64,000 nt of DNA from Actinopolymorpha sp. NPDC004070 (GCF_040610475.1 NZ_JBEXMJ010000002.1:217541-281540); one strand, 5' to 3'; numbered from the stretch's first letter, positions 33,525-43,855 are shown. Numbers and translations: made by a program. The notes: generated from the sequence alone by a model not told the origin.

Positions 33525-34262
33525 TCAGTTCGCGGCGTTCTCGAGCCGGTCGGCGACCTTGGGGACGACCTGGCCGGCGATCTCCTGGGCGTCGGACCGG
33601 CTGTCGGCCCAGACGTAGACGGCGCTGAGCAGGTCGCCGTCGGCCTGGTAGACCGCGAGGTAGGAGTACGTCTGGCCGTCGCGGGCGTCGACCCCACGCC
33701 ACGCGAACGCACCCTTGAGCGCACCCGACGGCGGGTCGACCGCCGTCACGTCACGAATCTGTCCCTGGCCGTGCTTCCAGCCCTGGCAGTCGCTGACCGC
33801 ACGCTCGATCTCGGCCAGCGCCTTCGACCCCGTGCCCGGCTCGTACGCGACGGCCTCGCCGCTGACCACCAGCGACGGGGACGTGCCCGACTGCCAGAAG
33901 AAGTCCTGGTTGCGGGCGAGCCGCTTCTTGTCCCCGGCCCACTTGCGGCCGCAGATGTCGTTCGTCGGCGTGGTCAGGCTGTCGTCCTGGTTCTGGATCG
34001 CGACGTCGTGGCCGATCTCCTCCTCGGTGAGGACGATCTTGCCGATCGAACCCTTCAGCTCCTCGGCAGTCTTCGGCTCCGGCGTCGGCGTAGGAGTCGG
34101 CGTGGGACTCTTCGTCGGCTTCGCGGTCCCGGTCTTCGCGACCTTGGCCGGGGCCTTCGCCTGCCGCGCACCAGCCGAGTCGTCGTCACTGGAACCACAA
34201 CCGGCGACGGCCAGCGCGCAACTGGCGACCACGGCGAGCGCAATTCGGGGGAATCTGGGCAC
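33525..34262 (-). CDS. Lipoprotein of unknown function
   Basis: 245 residues, GTG start. A signal peptide ends in the lipobox LAVAGC, so the Cys would be lipidated. A Thr-Pro-rich linker (TPTPTPTPEPK) precedes a folded domain of ~170 residues with two Cys (NDICGRKWAGDK, VSDCQGWKHG) that may form a disulphide. It resembles actinobacterial extracellular sensor-like lipoproteins. It lies 11 bp after metG. Confidence 0.7.
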   Translation of the reverse strand: MPRFPRIALAVVASCALAVAGCGSSDDDSAGARQAKAPAKVAKTGTAKPTKSPTPTPTPTPEPKTAEELKGSIGKIVLTEEEIGHDVAIQNQDDSLTTPTNDICGRKWAGDKKRLARNQDFFWQSGTSPSLVVSGEAVAYEPGTGSKALAEIERAVSDCQGWKHGQGQIRDVTAVDPPSGALKGAFAWRGVDARDGQTYSYLAVYQADGDLLSAVYVWADSRSDAQEIAGQVVPKVADRLENAAN

Positions 34263-34273
34263 GAGTCGGAACT

Positions 34274-35935
34274 CTAAACCACCGACTCCGCGGTCTCCGG
34301 CCTCACCTCCAGGCGCGGGAAGACCGCCTCCGGATCCGGCAGCCGCTCATCGAGCGCACCGGATCCGACCTGGGCGAGCACGCGGTCGGCCAGCGTGGGC
34401 ACGAACGGCCCGAGCTCGGCGCCGATCGCGCGTACGGTCGCGGTGAGGACGCCGAGCACAACGTCGAGCCGGCGCCCGGCGTCCCGGTCACCGGCCCGTT
34501 CGGCCCTGGCCAGCGCCCACGGGGTGGTGTCCTCGACGTACCGGTTGGCCTGCGCGATCACCGCACGCACGGCCCGGGTTGCCGCCCGCAGGTCGAACGC
34601 CGCCAGCGCCTCGTCGATCCGGTCCGGCAACCCGTCCGCCTCGGCGACGAGCGCGGCACCGGCGGAGTCCTCACGTACAGCGGAGTCCTCACCTACGGCG
34701 GAGTCCTCACGTACGACGGAACCACCGGGATCGGCCGGAACGACACCCGCGCGGTAGCGGTGCACCATGCTGACCACCCGCTGGGTGAGGTTGCCGATCC
34801 CGCCGGCCAGGTCCTGGTTGGCCACGTCCACCAGCCGGTCGAGGGTGAAGTCGGTGTCGCCGACCTTGGGGACCCTGGCCGTGAGCCACCAGCGCAGGGC
34901 GTCGGTGCCGTACTCCTCGGTCAGCTTCACCGGGTCGACGACGGTGCCGAGCGACTTGCTGAGCTTGCGGCCGTTCGCGGTGAGGAAGTCGTGCACGAGG
35001 ATCTCGGTGGGCAACGGCAGCCCGGCCGACAGCAGCATCGCCGGCCAGTAGATCGCGTGGAAGCGCAGGATGTCCTTGCCGATGACGTGCACCCGGCGGC
35101 TGCCGGCGGCATCCTCGCCACGCCACCACGTGCGGAACGCGGGCGCGTCCGGACCGTCGCCGTAGTCCAGGCCGGTGAGGTAGTTGCCGAGCGCGTCCCA
35201 CCAGACGTACATCACCTGGCCCGGGTCACCGGGCACCGGCACGCCCCAGCCGCGCGCCCGGGCCACCGAGCGCGAGATCGAGAAGTCCTCGAGGCCCGCC
35301 TCGACGAAGGCGCGCACCTCGTTGGCGCGGACGCCCGGCTCGATCCGCAGCCGGCCACTGGCATAGAGGTCGAGCAGCTGCTGCTGGTAGCGGGACAGCC
35401 GGAAGAACCAGTTCTCCTCACTCACCAGCTGCGGCCGGGTCTCGTGCTGGGGACACAGCCCGTCGGCGAGTTCGTCCTCGGCGTAGAACTGCTCGCAGCC
35501 CACGCAGTACAGCCCCTCGTAGTGCTTGCGGTAGAGGTCGCCCGCGTCGGCGCAGGCGCGCCACAGCCGCTCGGCACCCGGGCGGTGGCGTGGGTCGCGG
35601 CTGGTACGCAGGAAGTCGTCGTAGGAGAGGTCGAGCACCTCGCGCTGGCGTTCGAACGCGGCGGCGTGGGCGTCCACGAAGTCCTGGGTGGGTACGCCGG
35701 CACGCTCGGCGGCCTGGACGTTCTTCAGCGCGTTGTCGTCGGTCCCGGACTGGAAGCGCACCTGGTCACCGCGCAGGCGGCGGTGCCGGGCGAGGACGTC
35801 GGCCTGGACGAGTTCGAGGGCGAACCCGAGGTGCGGATCGGCGTTGACGTACGGGATCGAGGTGGTGACGTAGAACCGTCTCGGGCGGCCGGCTGGGGTG
35901 GCCAACGGGGTTCGGGGAGTCGGACGGGCGGACAT
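34274..35935 (-). CDS. metG: Methionyl-tRNA synthetase, short actinobacterial form
   Basis: 553 residues. The class I signature is P34-HLGF (HIGH-like, last His replaced by Phe), followed by FQSGTDDNALKNVQAAERAG, zinc cysteines YCVGCEQFYAEDE and GLCPQHE, WWDALGNYLTG, and the KMSKS loop as GRKLSKSLGTVVDP. The C-terminus is the helical anticodon-binding domain with no EMAP-like extension. A Thr/Glu/Asp/Ser repeat (REDSAVGEDSAVREDSA) interrupts ~435-450. ATG 35935 has GAAGGGA ~10 nt upstream. A leader peptide and hairpin upstream suggest attenuation. Another MetRS may exist elsewhere in the genome. Confidence 0.85.
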   Translation of the reverse strand: MSARPTPRTPLATPAGRPRRFYVTTSIPYVNADPHLGFALELVQADVLARHRRLRGDQVRFQSGTDDNALKNVQAAERAGVPTQDFVDAHAAAFERQREVLDLSYDDFLRTSRDPRHRPGAERLWRACADAGDLYRKHYEGLYCVGCEQFYAEDELADGLCPQHETRPQLVSEENWFFRLSRYQQQLLDLYASGRLRIEPGVRANEVRAFVEAGLEDFSISRSVARARGWGVPVPGDPGQVMYVWWDALGNYLTGLDYGDGPDAPAFRTWWRGEDAAGSRRVHVIGKDILRFHAIYWPAMLLSAGLPLPTEILVHDFLTANGRKLSKSLGTVVDPVKLTEEYGTDALRWWLTARVPKVGDTDFTLDRLVDVANQDLAGGIGNLTQRVVSMVHRYRAGVVPADPGGSVVREDSAVGEDSAVREDSAGAALVAEADGLPDRIDEALAAFDLRAATRAVRAVIAQANRYVEDTTPWALARAERAGDRDAGRRLDVVLGVLTATVRAIGAELGPFVPTLADRVLAQVGSGALDERLPDPEAVFPRLEVRPETAESVV

Positions 35936-35990
35936 CGGGCGGGTTCCCTTCGTCTGCTCGCGAGGGGGAGGCCCGGGTCCTGACATGCAA

Positions 35991-36017
35991 GAAGGCCCGC
36001 TCTCGCGAGGGGCCTTC
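35991..36017 (-). terminator. Attenuator-like hairpin upstream of metG
   Basis: GAAGGCCC and GGGCCTTC arms (35991-35998 and 36010-36017) form a perfect 8-bp stem. The 11-nt loop itself contains the palindrome CTCGCGAG. It lies 55 bp before metG and downstream of the MMRPR leader, with a short U-containing run after it (UUCUUG). Confidence 0.55.
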
Positions 36018-36045
36018 GGCAGTGGATACGGCACGGAAGCGACCC

Positions 36046-36063
36046 CTAGCGGGGCCGCATCAT
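36046..36063 (-). CDS. Met-Met leader peptide (MMRPR) upstream of metG
   Basis: Minus strand reads ATG ATG CGG CCC CGC TAG, with AGGAG abutting the first ATG. Two consecutive Met codons before a methionyl-tRNA synthetase gene, followed by a stable hairpin, fit a ribosome-mediated attenuation design. The ribosome site is tight against ATG1 (3 nt from ATG2), which is unusual, so expression is uncertain. Confidence 0.35.
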   Translation of the reverse strand: MMRPR

Positions 36064-36085
36064 CTCCTGGTGCCGGAATGTCATG

Positions 36086-36109
36086 CCGGGAAGCTTACCC
36101 GCTTCCCGG
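36086..36109. terminator. Perfect 9-bp hairpin at the HAD gene stop
   Basis: CCGGGAAGC (36086-36094) pairs with GCTTCCCGG (36101-36109) around a 6-nt loop that contains the TAA stop of the HAD gene. No U-tract; such I-shaped hairpins act as terminators in some actinobacteria. Confidence 0.5.
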
Positions 36110-37006
36110 ATCGCCGGCAGGCGACGGCACCGCAACGTCGGGGAACCAGCGGGCAAGCTCGACGGCGACGCCGTGCTCCTCCTGCAGCGCGGTCACGTGG
36201 TCGGCGACGCGCTGGATCTCGATCGCCGCGTTGCCCATCGCGACCCCGCGTCCGGCCCACGACAGCATCTCGGCGTCGTTGTCCCCGTCGCCGATCGCCA
36301 GGATGTCCTCCCGGTCGACGCCGAGGCGCTCGGCGACCTTGGCCAGCCCGGTCGCCTTGCTCACGCCTTCGGGGGCGAGGTCGAGCCAGGCGGTGTAGCC
36401 GATGTAGTAGGCGACCCCGTGCAGGCCCACGCGGTCGATGATGTCCAGGAAGTGCTCGGCCTCGATGCTGGGCTCGCGCAGAATGACGCGGGTGGCGGGC
36501 TCGGACACCAGCTGGGCGACCGACTGCACCTCGATCTCCCCGGTCAGCTCGCCCGGGGGGAAGTGCGCGTTGACGCGGTAGCCGACGCCCAACTCCTCCA
36601 CGGCCACGAGGACGCCCGGCAGCCGGGAGAGCAGCATCCGCACCACCGGCTCGGGGTCGAACGTCACCACGTCGACGAGTTCGACGCCGCGGCCGTCGAC
36701 CGAGCCGTCGTGGGTGAGCGCCGCCCCCTCCGGGTGCAGGCGTACGGTCACCGCGCCGTTGCTGCAGACGAGGTACGGCGTCGGGAGGTCGAAGTGCTGG
36801 GCCAGCGGGCGGGTCGCGGTCAGCCCACGCCCGGTGGCCAGCACCACGTGCGCGCCGGCGCGCACCACCTGGCGTACGGCGGCGTCCACGACCGGTGACA
36901 GGCGGTTCTTCGCGTCGACGAGCGTTCCGTCGATGTCGAGCGCCACCAGGCGGGGGCGCCAGCTCTCGGCGATCTGATCAGGCGAGGTCGTCGAGCGAGC
37001 GGTCAC
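36095..37006 (-). CDS. HAD-superfamily Cof-type phosphatase (second copy)
   Basis: 303 residues. [52 protein letters not shown] and [18 protein letters not shown] give all four HAD motifs with the Cof cap. GTG 37006 overlaps the serS stop by 4 bp, so it is co-translated with serS. Substrate unknown. Confidence 0.9.
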   Translation of the reverse strand: MTARSTTSPDQIAESWRPRLVALDIDGTLVDAKNRLSPVVDAAVRQVVRAGAHVVLATGRGLTATRPLAQHFDLPTPYLVCSNGAVTVRLHPEGAALTHDGSVDGRGVELVDVVTFDPEPVVRMLLSRLPGVLVAVEELGVGYRVNAHFPPGELTGEIEVQSVAQLVSEPATRVILREPSIEAEHFLDIIDRVGLHGVAYYIGYTAWLDLAPEGVSKATGLAKVAERLGVDREDILAIGDGDNDAEMLSWAGRGVAMGNAAIEIQRVADHVTALQEEHGVAVELARWFPDVAVPSPAGDPGSG

Positions 37007-38277
37007 GTGCGCGGCTCCAGCAGGGCCCGGCCACCGAGGAAGGGCTGCAGTGCCTTGGGCACCCGAACCGAGCCGTCGGCCTGCTGGTGGTTTTCCAGCA
37101 GCGCGACGATGGCCCGGGCGACCGCGACCAGGGTGCCGTTCAGGGTCGTCACCGGGCGGACGCCGTCGGCGTCGCGGAACCGCACGCCCAGCCGGCGCGC
37201 CTGGAACTCGGTGCAGTTGGACGTCGAGGTGACCTCGCGGTAGCGGCCCTGGGTGGGGATCCACGCCTCGATGTCGTACTTGCGCGCCGCGCTGGCGCCG
37301 AGGTCTCCGGCCGCGGTGTCGATCACGCGGTACGGAATCTCCAGCCGGTCCCAGAACTCCCGCTCCCAGGCGAGGAACCGCTGGTGTTCCTCCCGCGCCT
37401 GGTCAGGGTGGCAGAACGAGAACATCTCCACCTTGTCGAACCAGTGCACCCGGATGATGCCGCGGGTGTCCTTGCCGTAGGAGCCGGCCTCGCGCCGGAA
37501 CGCCGGGCTGGTGCCGGCGTACCGCAGCGGCAGCGCGTCGGCGTCCAGGATCTCGTCCATGTGGTAGGCGGCGAGGGGAACCTCCGACGTCCCGACGAGG
37601 TAGAGGTCGTCCGCCTCGACGCGGTAAACGTCGTCGGCGGCCTGGCCGAGGAAGCCGGTGCCCTCCATCGCCCGCGGCTTCACCAGCGACGGCGGGATCA
37701 TCGGGACGAAGCCGTATCCCATCGCCTGGTCCACGGCCATGTTGATCAGGGCCATCTCCAGCAGCGCGCCGACACCGGTGAGGTAGTAGAACCGCGCACC
37801 CGAAACCTTGGCGCCGCGTTCGATGTCGATCGCGGCGAGGAGCTGGCCGAGCTCGACGTGGTCGCGGGGCTCGAACCCCTCGGCGGCGAAGTCGCGGGGG
37901 TTGCCGGCCTCCTCGAGTACGACGTAGTCGTCCTCGCCGCCGGGCGGGACGTCGTCCTCCACGAGGTTGTCCAGCTCCAGCATCAGCCGCTGGAACTCGC
38001 GCTCGGCCTCGGTCTGCTCGGCCTCGGCCGTCTTCACCTGGGCCGACAGCTCCCGGGTGCGGGTCAGCAGGGCCTGCTTCTCCTCGCCCTGGGCGCGTGC
38101 GACCTGCTTGCCGAGGGACTTCTGCTCGGACCGAACCTGCTCGAACGAGGCGATCGAGGACCGGCGCCGCTCGTCGGCGGCGAGCAGTTGGTCGACGAGC
38201 TCGACCGAGGCGCCGCGAAGCCGCTGGCTGGCGCGCACCCGGTCGGGGTCTTCTCGGAGCAGTTTGGGGTCGATCAC
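37003..38277 (-). CDS. serS: Seryl-tRNA synthetase
   Basis: 424 residues, normal length. An N-terminal tRNA-binding coiled coil (~25-105, with [20 protein letters not shown]) is followed by the class II core: motif 2 [20 protein letters not shown] and motif 3 [22 protein letters not shown] 38277 begins [15 protein letters not shown], the conserved start. It charges tRNA-Ser, including the tRNA-Ser gene of this window. First gene of serS - HAD - metG. Confidence 0.95.
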   Translation of the reverse strand: MIDPKLLREDPDRVRASQRLRGASVELVDQLLAADERRRSSIASFEQVRSEQKSLGKQVARAQGEEKQALLTRTRELSAQVKTAEAEQTEAEREFQRLMLELDNLVEDDVPPGGEDDYVVLEEAGNPRDFAAEGFEPRDHVELGQLLAAIDIERGAKVSGARFYYLTGVGALLEMALINMAVDQAMGYGFVPMIPPSLVKPRAMEGTGFLGQAADDVYRVEADDLYLVGTSEVPLAAYHMDEILDADALPLRYAGTSPAFRREAGSYGKDTRGIIRVHWFDKVEMFSFCHPDQAREEHQRFLAWEREFWDRLEIPYRVIDTAAGDLGASAARKYDIEAWIPTQGRYREVTSTSNCTEFQARRLGVRFRDADGVRPVTTLNGTLVAVARAIVALLENHQQADGSVRVPKALQPFLGGRALLEPRT

Positions 38278-38507
38278 GGCATCGAGAGTACGCGGGTGGG
38301 CCGCCGGGTCCGCCACCGGTTTACCTGGTAAGCCCCAGGCCGGACCAGGCACGACGCCGTTTCGGGGCCGGATCGGCACCGAGCGGAGGGGAGTCGGCCC
38401 ACGAGCCGGCTCGTGGGCCGGCGCCGGGTCCGGGCGGCGCCTTCGCAGGACGCGCCGGAGCGCCGGGGACCCCCGCGGTCTGCGAACCGGCCGATCCCGG
38501 GGTAGAC

Positions 38508-40595
38508 ATGCATTCCGTGAGTAGCAAGACGGGGGCCAAGGACCGTCGGCGGCGCCGCCGACGCGGTGTGAAGGCACCCGTGCCCGCCGCTCCGAAGGCC
38601 GCGACGCCGCGGACGAACGACCGGCAGACGCCCGAGAACGTCACCGTTGCCGACCACACCGACCACACCGACCAGGCCGACCAGGCCGACCAGGCCGACC
38701 AGGCCGACCGGGACGAACCCGGTCGGGACGAAACCGGTCGAGACGGGACCGGTGGGGACGGGACCACACAGGACGGAACCGAACAACTCCCGCGGAACGA
38801 ATCCGCAAGGCACACCGGGCACGCCCGGGACGACGCCGACGACGACCGCGGCCCGGAGGACTCGTGGACGTCCACGGCCGAGCCTGGACCCGGCGCTCCG
38901 TCCGCCGAGCCGGGCCGAGCGCCCGCCGCGACCGGCAAGCCGCGGGGCTACCGCCGCCGGGACGTCCGGCCGGCCAAGCGCGCCGCCCAGGACGCGCGGC
39001 GGCGGGCCTGGCGCAACCGGGCGGTCGAGCGCCGCGCGATGTTCGCGACGCTGACCGGCAGCGCCGGGTTCGCCGTCCTCCTCGTCCTCGTCGCCATCCA
39101 GTGGTCCCCGCTGCTCGACATGGACCGCTCGGTGGCGACCTGGTGGACGACAGTGGTGACGCCGGGCTCGGGGCTCGCCGACTTCTTCCTGGTGGTGCAG
39201 GCGGTCAGCCAGCCGTGGGTGCTCCGGGCCGCCTCGGTGGTGGTGGCGGCGTTCGTGATCAGGGCCGGTTACCGGCGGCTCGGTCTGTGGCTGATCGGGG
39301 CGGTGACGGTCGGCACGCTCCTCGAGTGGTTCATCAAGGCGCTGGTCGCGCGGCCACGGCCACCGGTGGCGCGACCGGTCTCCGAACCGCTCGGATACTC
39401 CTTTCCGTCCGGACATGCCCTGACGTCGGCGCTGGTCGGGAGTGCGCTGGTGATCGTCGCTTTCCACCTCGGAGTTCGTACGCGCGGCAAGGTCGCGGCG
39501 GTCGTCGCGGCCAGCGGGACGATCATGCTGGTCGGGCTGGATCGCGTCGCCCTCTCCGTGCACTACGTTTCAGACGTGCTAGCCGCCTGGATACTCGCGC
39601 CCGCCCTGCTCGGAGCCACCGTTCTCGCCTTCGGACTGGGCCGCCCCCGCGACCCGGCAGGCGATCACGAGCCCGAGCGCCCCCGCCGCCGCGTCGCCGT
39701 GGTGCTCAACCCGTCGAAGATCGACGACCCCACCGACTTCCGCAACCAGGTCGAACGCACGGCCCAGCGCGGCGGGTGGGAGCCGCCGGAGTGGTTCGAG
39801 ACCACCGTGGACGACCCCGGCCACGCGATGACCAAGGCCGCGCTCGCCGCCGAGGTCGACCTGGTGATCGCCGCCGGCGGCGACGGCACCGTCCGGGTGG
39901 TCTGCTCCGAGCTCGCCGACAGCGGCGTGCCGGTCGGGATCGTGCCCGCCGGCACCGGCAACCTGCTGGTCCGCAACCTCGGCCTGCCGCTGGACCTGCG
40001 GGAGGCGATCGAGGTGTCGTTCACCGGCTCCGACCGGCGGATCGACCTCGTTCGGGTCGAGGGGGACAGCCTGGAGACCGACCGGTTCGCGGTGATGGCC
40101 GGGCTCGGGCTGGACGCGGCGGTGGTGGGCGAAGCGCCGGCCAAGCTCAAGCGGCGGGTCGGCTGGGCGGCGTACGCGGTGTCCATCGCGCGCAACCTGT
40201 CCTTCCCCGCGCTGCGGGTGGACATCGCCGTCGACGACCATCCGCCGGTCCGCCGGTGGGCGCGCACCGTCCTGATCGGCAACGTCGGCACCCTGCACGG
40301 CGGGCTGGAGCTCCTTCCCGAGGCCGAGCCGGACGACGGGATGCTGGACGTCGTGGCGGTGGCGCCGCGCCGACTGACCGAGTGGCCGCACGTGGCATGG
40401 CGGGTGATCCGGCGCTCGAAGGCACAGGACGAACGCCTGCACACCTGGCGCGGACGCCGCGTCGTCGTCACCGCCGCGGAGGACTGCCCCCGCCAGCTCG
40501 ACGGCGACGTCGTCGACGCCGGGCGTGAGCTGCGGTGCGAGATCGAGCCGGGTGTCCTGGTCATCCGGATGCCGAGTACGGAACGCCGCCACTAG
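38508..40595 (+). CDS. PAP2 phosphatase fused to a diacylglycerol/sphingosine-kinase-like domain
   Basis: 695 residues. Residues 1-180 are disordered, Arg-rich and then a D-Q-A/D-H-T repeat. Residues ~190-385 are a six-helix PAP2 membrane domain with [21 protein letters not shown] and [11 protein letters not shown] (the C1-C3 phosphatase motifs). Residues ~395-690 are a lipid-kinase catalytic domain: [23 protein letters not shown] and [20 protein letters not shown] phosphatase and a kinase for lipid phosphates on one chain suggest polyprenol or diacylglycerol recycling. A GTG 9 nt downstream is an alternative start. Confidence 0.85.
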   Translation: MHSVSSKTGAKDRRRRRRRGVKAPVPAAPKAATPRTNDRQTPENVTVADHTDHTDQADQADQADQADRDEPGRDETGRDGTGGDGTTQDGTEQLPRNESARHTGHARDDADDDRGPEDSWTSTAEPGPGAPSAEPGRAPAATGKPRGYRRRDVRPAKRAAQDARRRAWRNRAVERRAMFATLTGSAGFAVLLVLVAIQWSPLLDMDRSVATWWTTVVTPGSGLADFFLVVQAVSQPWVLRAASVVVAAFVIRAGYRRLGLWLIGAVTVGTLLEWFIKALVARPRPPVARPVSEPLGYSFPSGHALTSALVGSALVIVAFHLGVRTRGKVAAVVAASGTIMLVGLDRVALSVHYVSDVLAAWILAPALLGATVLAFGLGRPRDPAGDHEPERPRRRVAVVLNPSKIDDPTDFRNQVERTAQRGGWEPPEWFETTVDDPGHAMTKAALAAEVDLVIAAGGDGTVRVVCSELADSGVPVGIVPAGTGNLLVRNLGLPLDLREAIEVSFTGSDRRIDLVRVEGDSLETDRFAVMAGLGLDAAVVGEAPAKLKRRVGWAAYAVSIARNLSFPALRVDIAVDDHPPVRRWARTVLIGNVGTLHGGLELLPEAEPDDGMLDVVAVAPRRLTEWPHVAWRVIRRSKAQDERLHTWRGRRVVVTAAEDCPRQLDGDVVDAGRELRCEIEPGVLVIRMPSTERRH
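38652..38705 (+). repeat. Six tandem 9-bp units inside the PAP2-kinase gene
   Basis: Two copies of gaccacacc are followed by four of gaccaggcc, encoding [18 protein letters not shown]. It is a slippage-prone in-frame coding repeat in the disordered N-terminus; copy number is likely to vary between strains. Confidence 0.8.
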
Positions 40596-40615
40596 GGCCG
40601 TTCCGGACCGCAGCC

Positions 40616-43600
40616 TCACCGACCCTGGTCCTCCGGATCCTCGTCGGCGGGCGACTCGTCGAAGGCGGACTCCAAGACGTACGCCGCCACCTGGTCGGGT
40701 TCGGCCAGCACGGCCGCGACGGCGTACCGCAGGTCCCACCGGCCGCCCGCCCAGGCCAGCGCCCGGGCCAGCCCGGCGCCGGTGGACGCGTGTGGGCGTC
40801 CGTCGTCGTCCACCCACCACTGCACCGACTGCCCGTCGACGTGCAGGTCGTCGTACTCCCGCCAGCTCGTGGGTCCCTCCGGCAGCATCAGGCGGACAGC
40901 CTCCGGCACCGGGCGTTCCCCGCCGTCGCCGCCCGGCTTGCCGTCGATCTCGCCCTCGACCTCGCCGGCGGCGAGTTCGGAGGCCAGCGGCAGATCGAGG
41001 AGCTCGGCCAGATTGTCCGCGGCCACGCCGGTCGCCACGACGTGCTCGCCCAGGTCGGTGCGCTGCGCCCACATCGGCGAGTCCACGACCACCGCGTCGT
41101 CGGCGTCCACCACCCGGGTCTGCCTGCCCGCCAGGACCCGGACGCGTTCGGGCGCGGAGTCCGAGCCGAGCAGCTGCGGGTCGAGGGAGCCGAGCTGCGC
41201 CCACAGCCGCACCATCGTCGCCGCGTCCACGACCAGGGCCGGGTCGGCGAGCCGGTGCAGGATGCGGCGCAGGCCGTCGCTGTCCAGGTCGTCGGCGGTG
41301 CGGACCAGGCCGATCGCCTGCCGGGCCGCCGGGTCGAACGCCGCCAGCCAGGCCGGAGCCGGGCGGGCCAGGGCGGCGATCGCGGGTTCGGCCTCGGGGT
41401 CGGCGTACGCGGGGATCGGCAGGCCGTCGACGTGGACGTGCCGGCGGATCCACCAGGCGGTGTACGACGGGACGTCCACCGCCGGCAGCTCCGGCTGGCG
41501 GGGGTCACGCAGCCGCGCGGGGCCGACCAGCGCCCGGCGCAGTGCCGGCTCGGCGACCAGCAGCTGGAGAGCCCGCGGCCAGGCGTCCTCTCGTACGAAG
41601 TCGACGTCGCGCACCGCGAGGAACTCCCCGACCGTGCCGCCGCCGTCGCCCGCCTCGAGCTCGTCGGCGGCCTCGCTTGCCCAGGTCTCGATGTCGTCGA
41701 GTTCCGCGAGTTCGTCCGGCGGGGCGGTGAGATCGACGTCGGAGGCGGTGACCAGGCCGAGGGTGCCGACCACGCCGGCCGCCTCCAGCACCTGCGGGCC
41801 CCAGCGCTCGAACACCGCCCGGTCCAGCGGGGCGAGGTCCTCGGGGTCGAACAGCTGCTCCGCCCGCGAGCCGGGCAGGACGAGCGCGCTCGCAGGGGCG
41901 AGCTCACCGGTGTCGTCGGGCAGGGCGAGGTCGCCCAGCCAGGGCAACTCGCCGGGCTGCAGCTCACCGCCGCGTACCGCGGCGGCGACCAGGGCGAGCA
42001 CGGCGTCGGCGACGTCCGCGGGCTCGTCGGCGTCCGGGGAGTCCTGGACCGCCGCGCGGACCGCGCCGTCCTCGAGGATGCTGCGAGCGCCGGCGGGGAT
42101 GGCGCCGAGGCGTTCGAGGGTGTCGAACGCGGGCTCGGCCGCGGCCACCGGGTGGATGAGCCGCAGGCCGTACGACGCGAGGACGCCGGTCGTCTCCTCC
42201 GGGAGTTCGGCGCCGCCGGGCAGCAGCAGGCCGCGCGCGCCACGGGCGACCCGGCCGTCGGCGAGCGGGACCGGCAGGGCGCCCAGCGCCTCCCGGCGTT
42301 CGGGGTCGGCGGCGGCACCGGCGAGCGCGACGTACAGGTCGTGCCACCAGTCCGGCGGGTGCGCGTCGGCGACCGCGCCGAGCTCGTCCACCAGATCGGC
42401 CAGCGGGAGCCGGCGTACGCCCAGCGCGTCGAGGGCGGAGCCGTGCCGTTGGTCGGGAGCGACCAGCCCACCGACCACGGACGCCAGCGTGCGGACGAGA
42501 ACCGGGTCGGCGTTGTCGACGACGACCGCCTCCCGCGGGCGCAGCAGGAAGTGCGGGTCCTCCACCGAGGGCAGTAGCGGGGTGGCCGGGAGCCGGCGGG
42601 CGATGGCGTCGCGCAGGGCGCCGTCGAGTCGGCCGGCCGGCAGTCCGAGGGGTACGAGGTCGAGCGGGTCGGGTCCTGTCTCCAGGTCCCTGTCGGTCCC
42701 GGCCTCGGCGCAGGTGCGGGCGAGTTCGGCGTACGCCGCGGCCGCCTCCTCCACCAGCCGGTCGGTGAGCGGACCGGGCGCGACGTGCCGGCGGGTCGGG
42801 TCCAGCGGGAACGACGCCAGCAGCAGGGCGGGCAGCGACATCGGTTCGTCGGTCGGGGTGGGCGCGTGCACGACCCGCGGCAGCGCCGAGCGGGAGGTCG
42901 TTCCGCCGCCGAGCGGGTCCACCGGCGCGGCGTCGCGGGGCACCGCCCACAGGACCGACCAGTACGGCCGGTCGCGTTCCTCGGTGGGCCGATCGGCGAG
43001 CAGCGCGGCGCGCTCGGCCTCCGTCCAGGTCCCGCCGGCCCGGACGGTGTGCCAGCGGGCCGCGGCGTCGGACAACACGCGTACCGGAGCGGTGCCGGTG
43101 TCGATCTCGATCCGGTCCAGGCTGGGCAGGGCCAGCAGCAGGGTGTCGTCGACCTCGGCCAGCAGCTCGCGTACCAACTCCGCCGCGGCCTCGTCGCGCA
43201 ACGGCAGCACCACCGCCGTGTCGAATCCCTCCGGCGGCTCGCCCTCCGCGGGGAACGGCAGCCGCAGCGCGGGCACCTGGCCCCCGCGTCGGCGTATCTC
43301 CGTGTCCAGGCCGGGCGCCTCCCGCGCCGCCTCGGCGACCAGCGCGGCGGTGTCGGCGCGGGAGAACCGCACGCCGCCGGACCGGGACAGGAGGACCGGC
43401 TCGTCGGTGACCGCGAGCACCGCCGCGAACCCGACCCCGAACCGGCCGACAGCCGACTCGGTCGGCTCGGTCGGCTCGGTCAGCCCGCCCGGCTCCCTCG
43501 GCTCCCTCGGCTCGTCGCGCTTGGCGGAGGCCCGCAGGGTCGCCAGCGACTGCACCCCGTCGGCGGTCAGCCCGGCACCGGTGTTCTCGACCACGAGGAC

Positions 43601-43855
43601 GGGTCCGCCGGACGCCGACCACGCCGGCGCGTCGTCGCGCACCGTGAACCGGACGACTCCGGGGACGCCTGCGCGGGCGGCCGCGTCGGCGGCGTTCTGC
43701 GCCAGCTCGACGACCAGCCGGTCGCGGTAGCCGCCGAGGGCGAGGTCCTCCTCGGCGTTGGCGTCCTCCCGGAAACGCGCCGGTGACGCCGACCAACCAG
43801 CCAGCACCCGGTCGCGGATCTGCCCTGTCGCAAACGGATCGCTCACCGTAGGCAT
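40616..43855 (-). CDS. Large sacsin-like protein with GHKL/HSP90-type ATPase domain
   Basis: 1079 residues. ELAQNAADAAARAGVPG (N box), VLVVENTGAGLTADGVQSLA (G1) and VGRFGVGFAAVLAV (G2) form the HSP90/sacsin ATP pocket in the first ~170 residues. The remaining ~900 residues are an Ala/Leu/Asp-rich domain with no other motif I recognise. Members are conserved in actinobacteria, function unknown, perhaps a chaperone. The ATG at 43855 lacks a strong ribosome site; a GTG 9 nt downstream is possible. It converges on the PAP2-kinase gene. Confidence 0.75.
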   Translation of the reverse strand: MPTVSDPFATGQIRDRVLAGWSASPARFREDANAEEDLALGGYRDRLVVELAQNAADAAARAGVPGVVRFTVRDDAPAWSASGGPVLVVENTGAGLTADGVQSLATLRASAKRDEPREPREPGGLTEPTEPTESAVGRFGVGFAAVLAVTDEPVLLSRSGGVRFSRADTAALVAEAAREAPGLDTEIRRRGGQVPALRLPFPAEGEPPEGFDTAVVLPLRDEAAAELVRELLAEVDDTLLLALPSLDRIEIDTGTAPVRVLSDAAARWHTVRAGGTWTEAERAALLADRPTEERDRPYWSVLWAVPRDAAPVDPLGGGTTSRSALPRVVHAPTPTDEPMSLPALLLASFPLDPTRRHVAPGPLTDRLVEEAAAAYAELARTCAEAGTDRDLETGPDPLDLVPLGLPAGRLDGALRDAIARRLPATPLLPSVEDPHFLLRPREAVVVDNADPVLVRTLASVVGGLVAPDQRHGSALDALGVRRLPLADLVDELGAVADAHPPDWWHDLYVALAGAAADPERREALGALPVPLADGRVARGARGLLLPGGAELPEETTGVLASYGLRLIHPVAAAEPAFDTLERLGAIPAGARSILEDGAVRAAVQDSPDADEPADVADAVLALVAAAVRGGELQPGELPWLGDLALPDDTGELAPASALVLPGSRAEQLFDPEDLAPLDRAVFERWGPQVLEAAGVVGTLGLVTASDVDLTAPPDELAELDDIETWASEAADELEAGDGGGTVGEFLAVRDVDFVREDAWPRALQLLVAEPALRRALVGPARLRDPRQPELPAVDVPSYTAWWIRRHVHVDGLPIPAYADPEAEPAIAALARPAPAWLAAFDPAARQAIGLVRTADDLDSDGLRRILHRLADPALVVDAATMVRLWAQLGSLDPQLLGSDSAPERVRVLAGRQTRVVDADDAVVVDSPMWAQRTDLGEHVVATGVAADNLAELLDLPLASELAAGEVEGEIDGKPGGDGGERPVPEAVRLMLPEGPTSWREYDDLHVDGQSVQWWVDDDGRPHASTGAGLARALAWAGGRWDLRYAVAAVLAEPDQVAAYVLESAFDESPADEDPEDQGR

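Noticed and set aside
35991..36063. T-box riboswitch before metG
   Set aside because: No specifier loop or conserved T-box GGUGG-type sequence is visible; the short Met-Met leader fits better.
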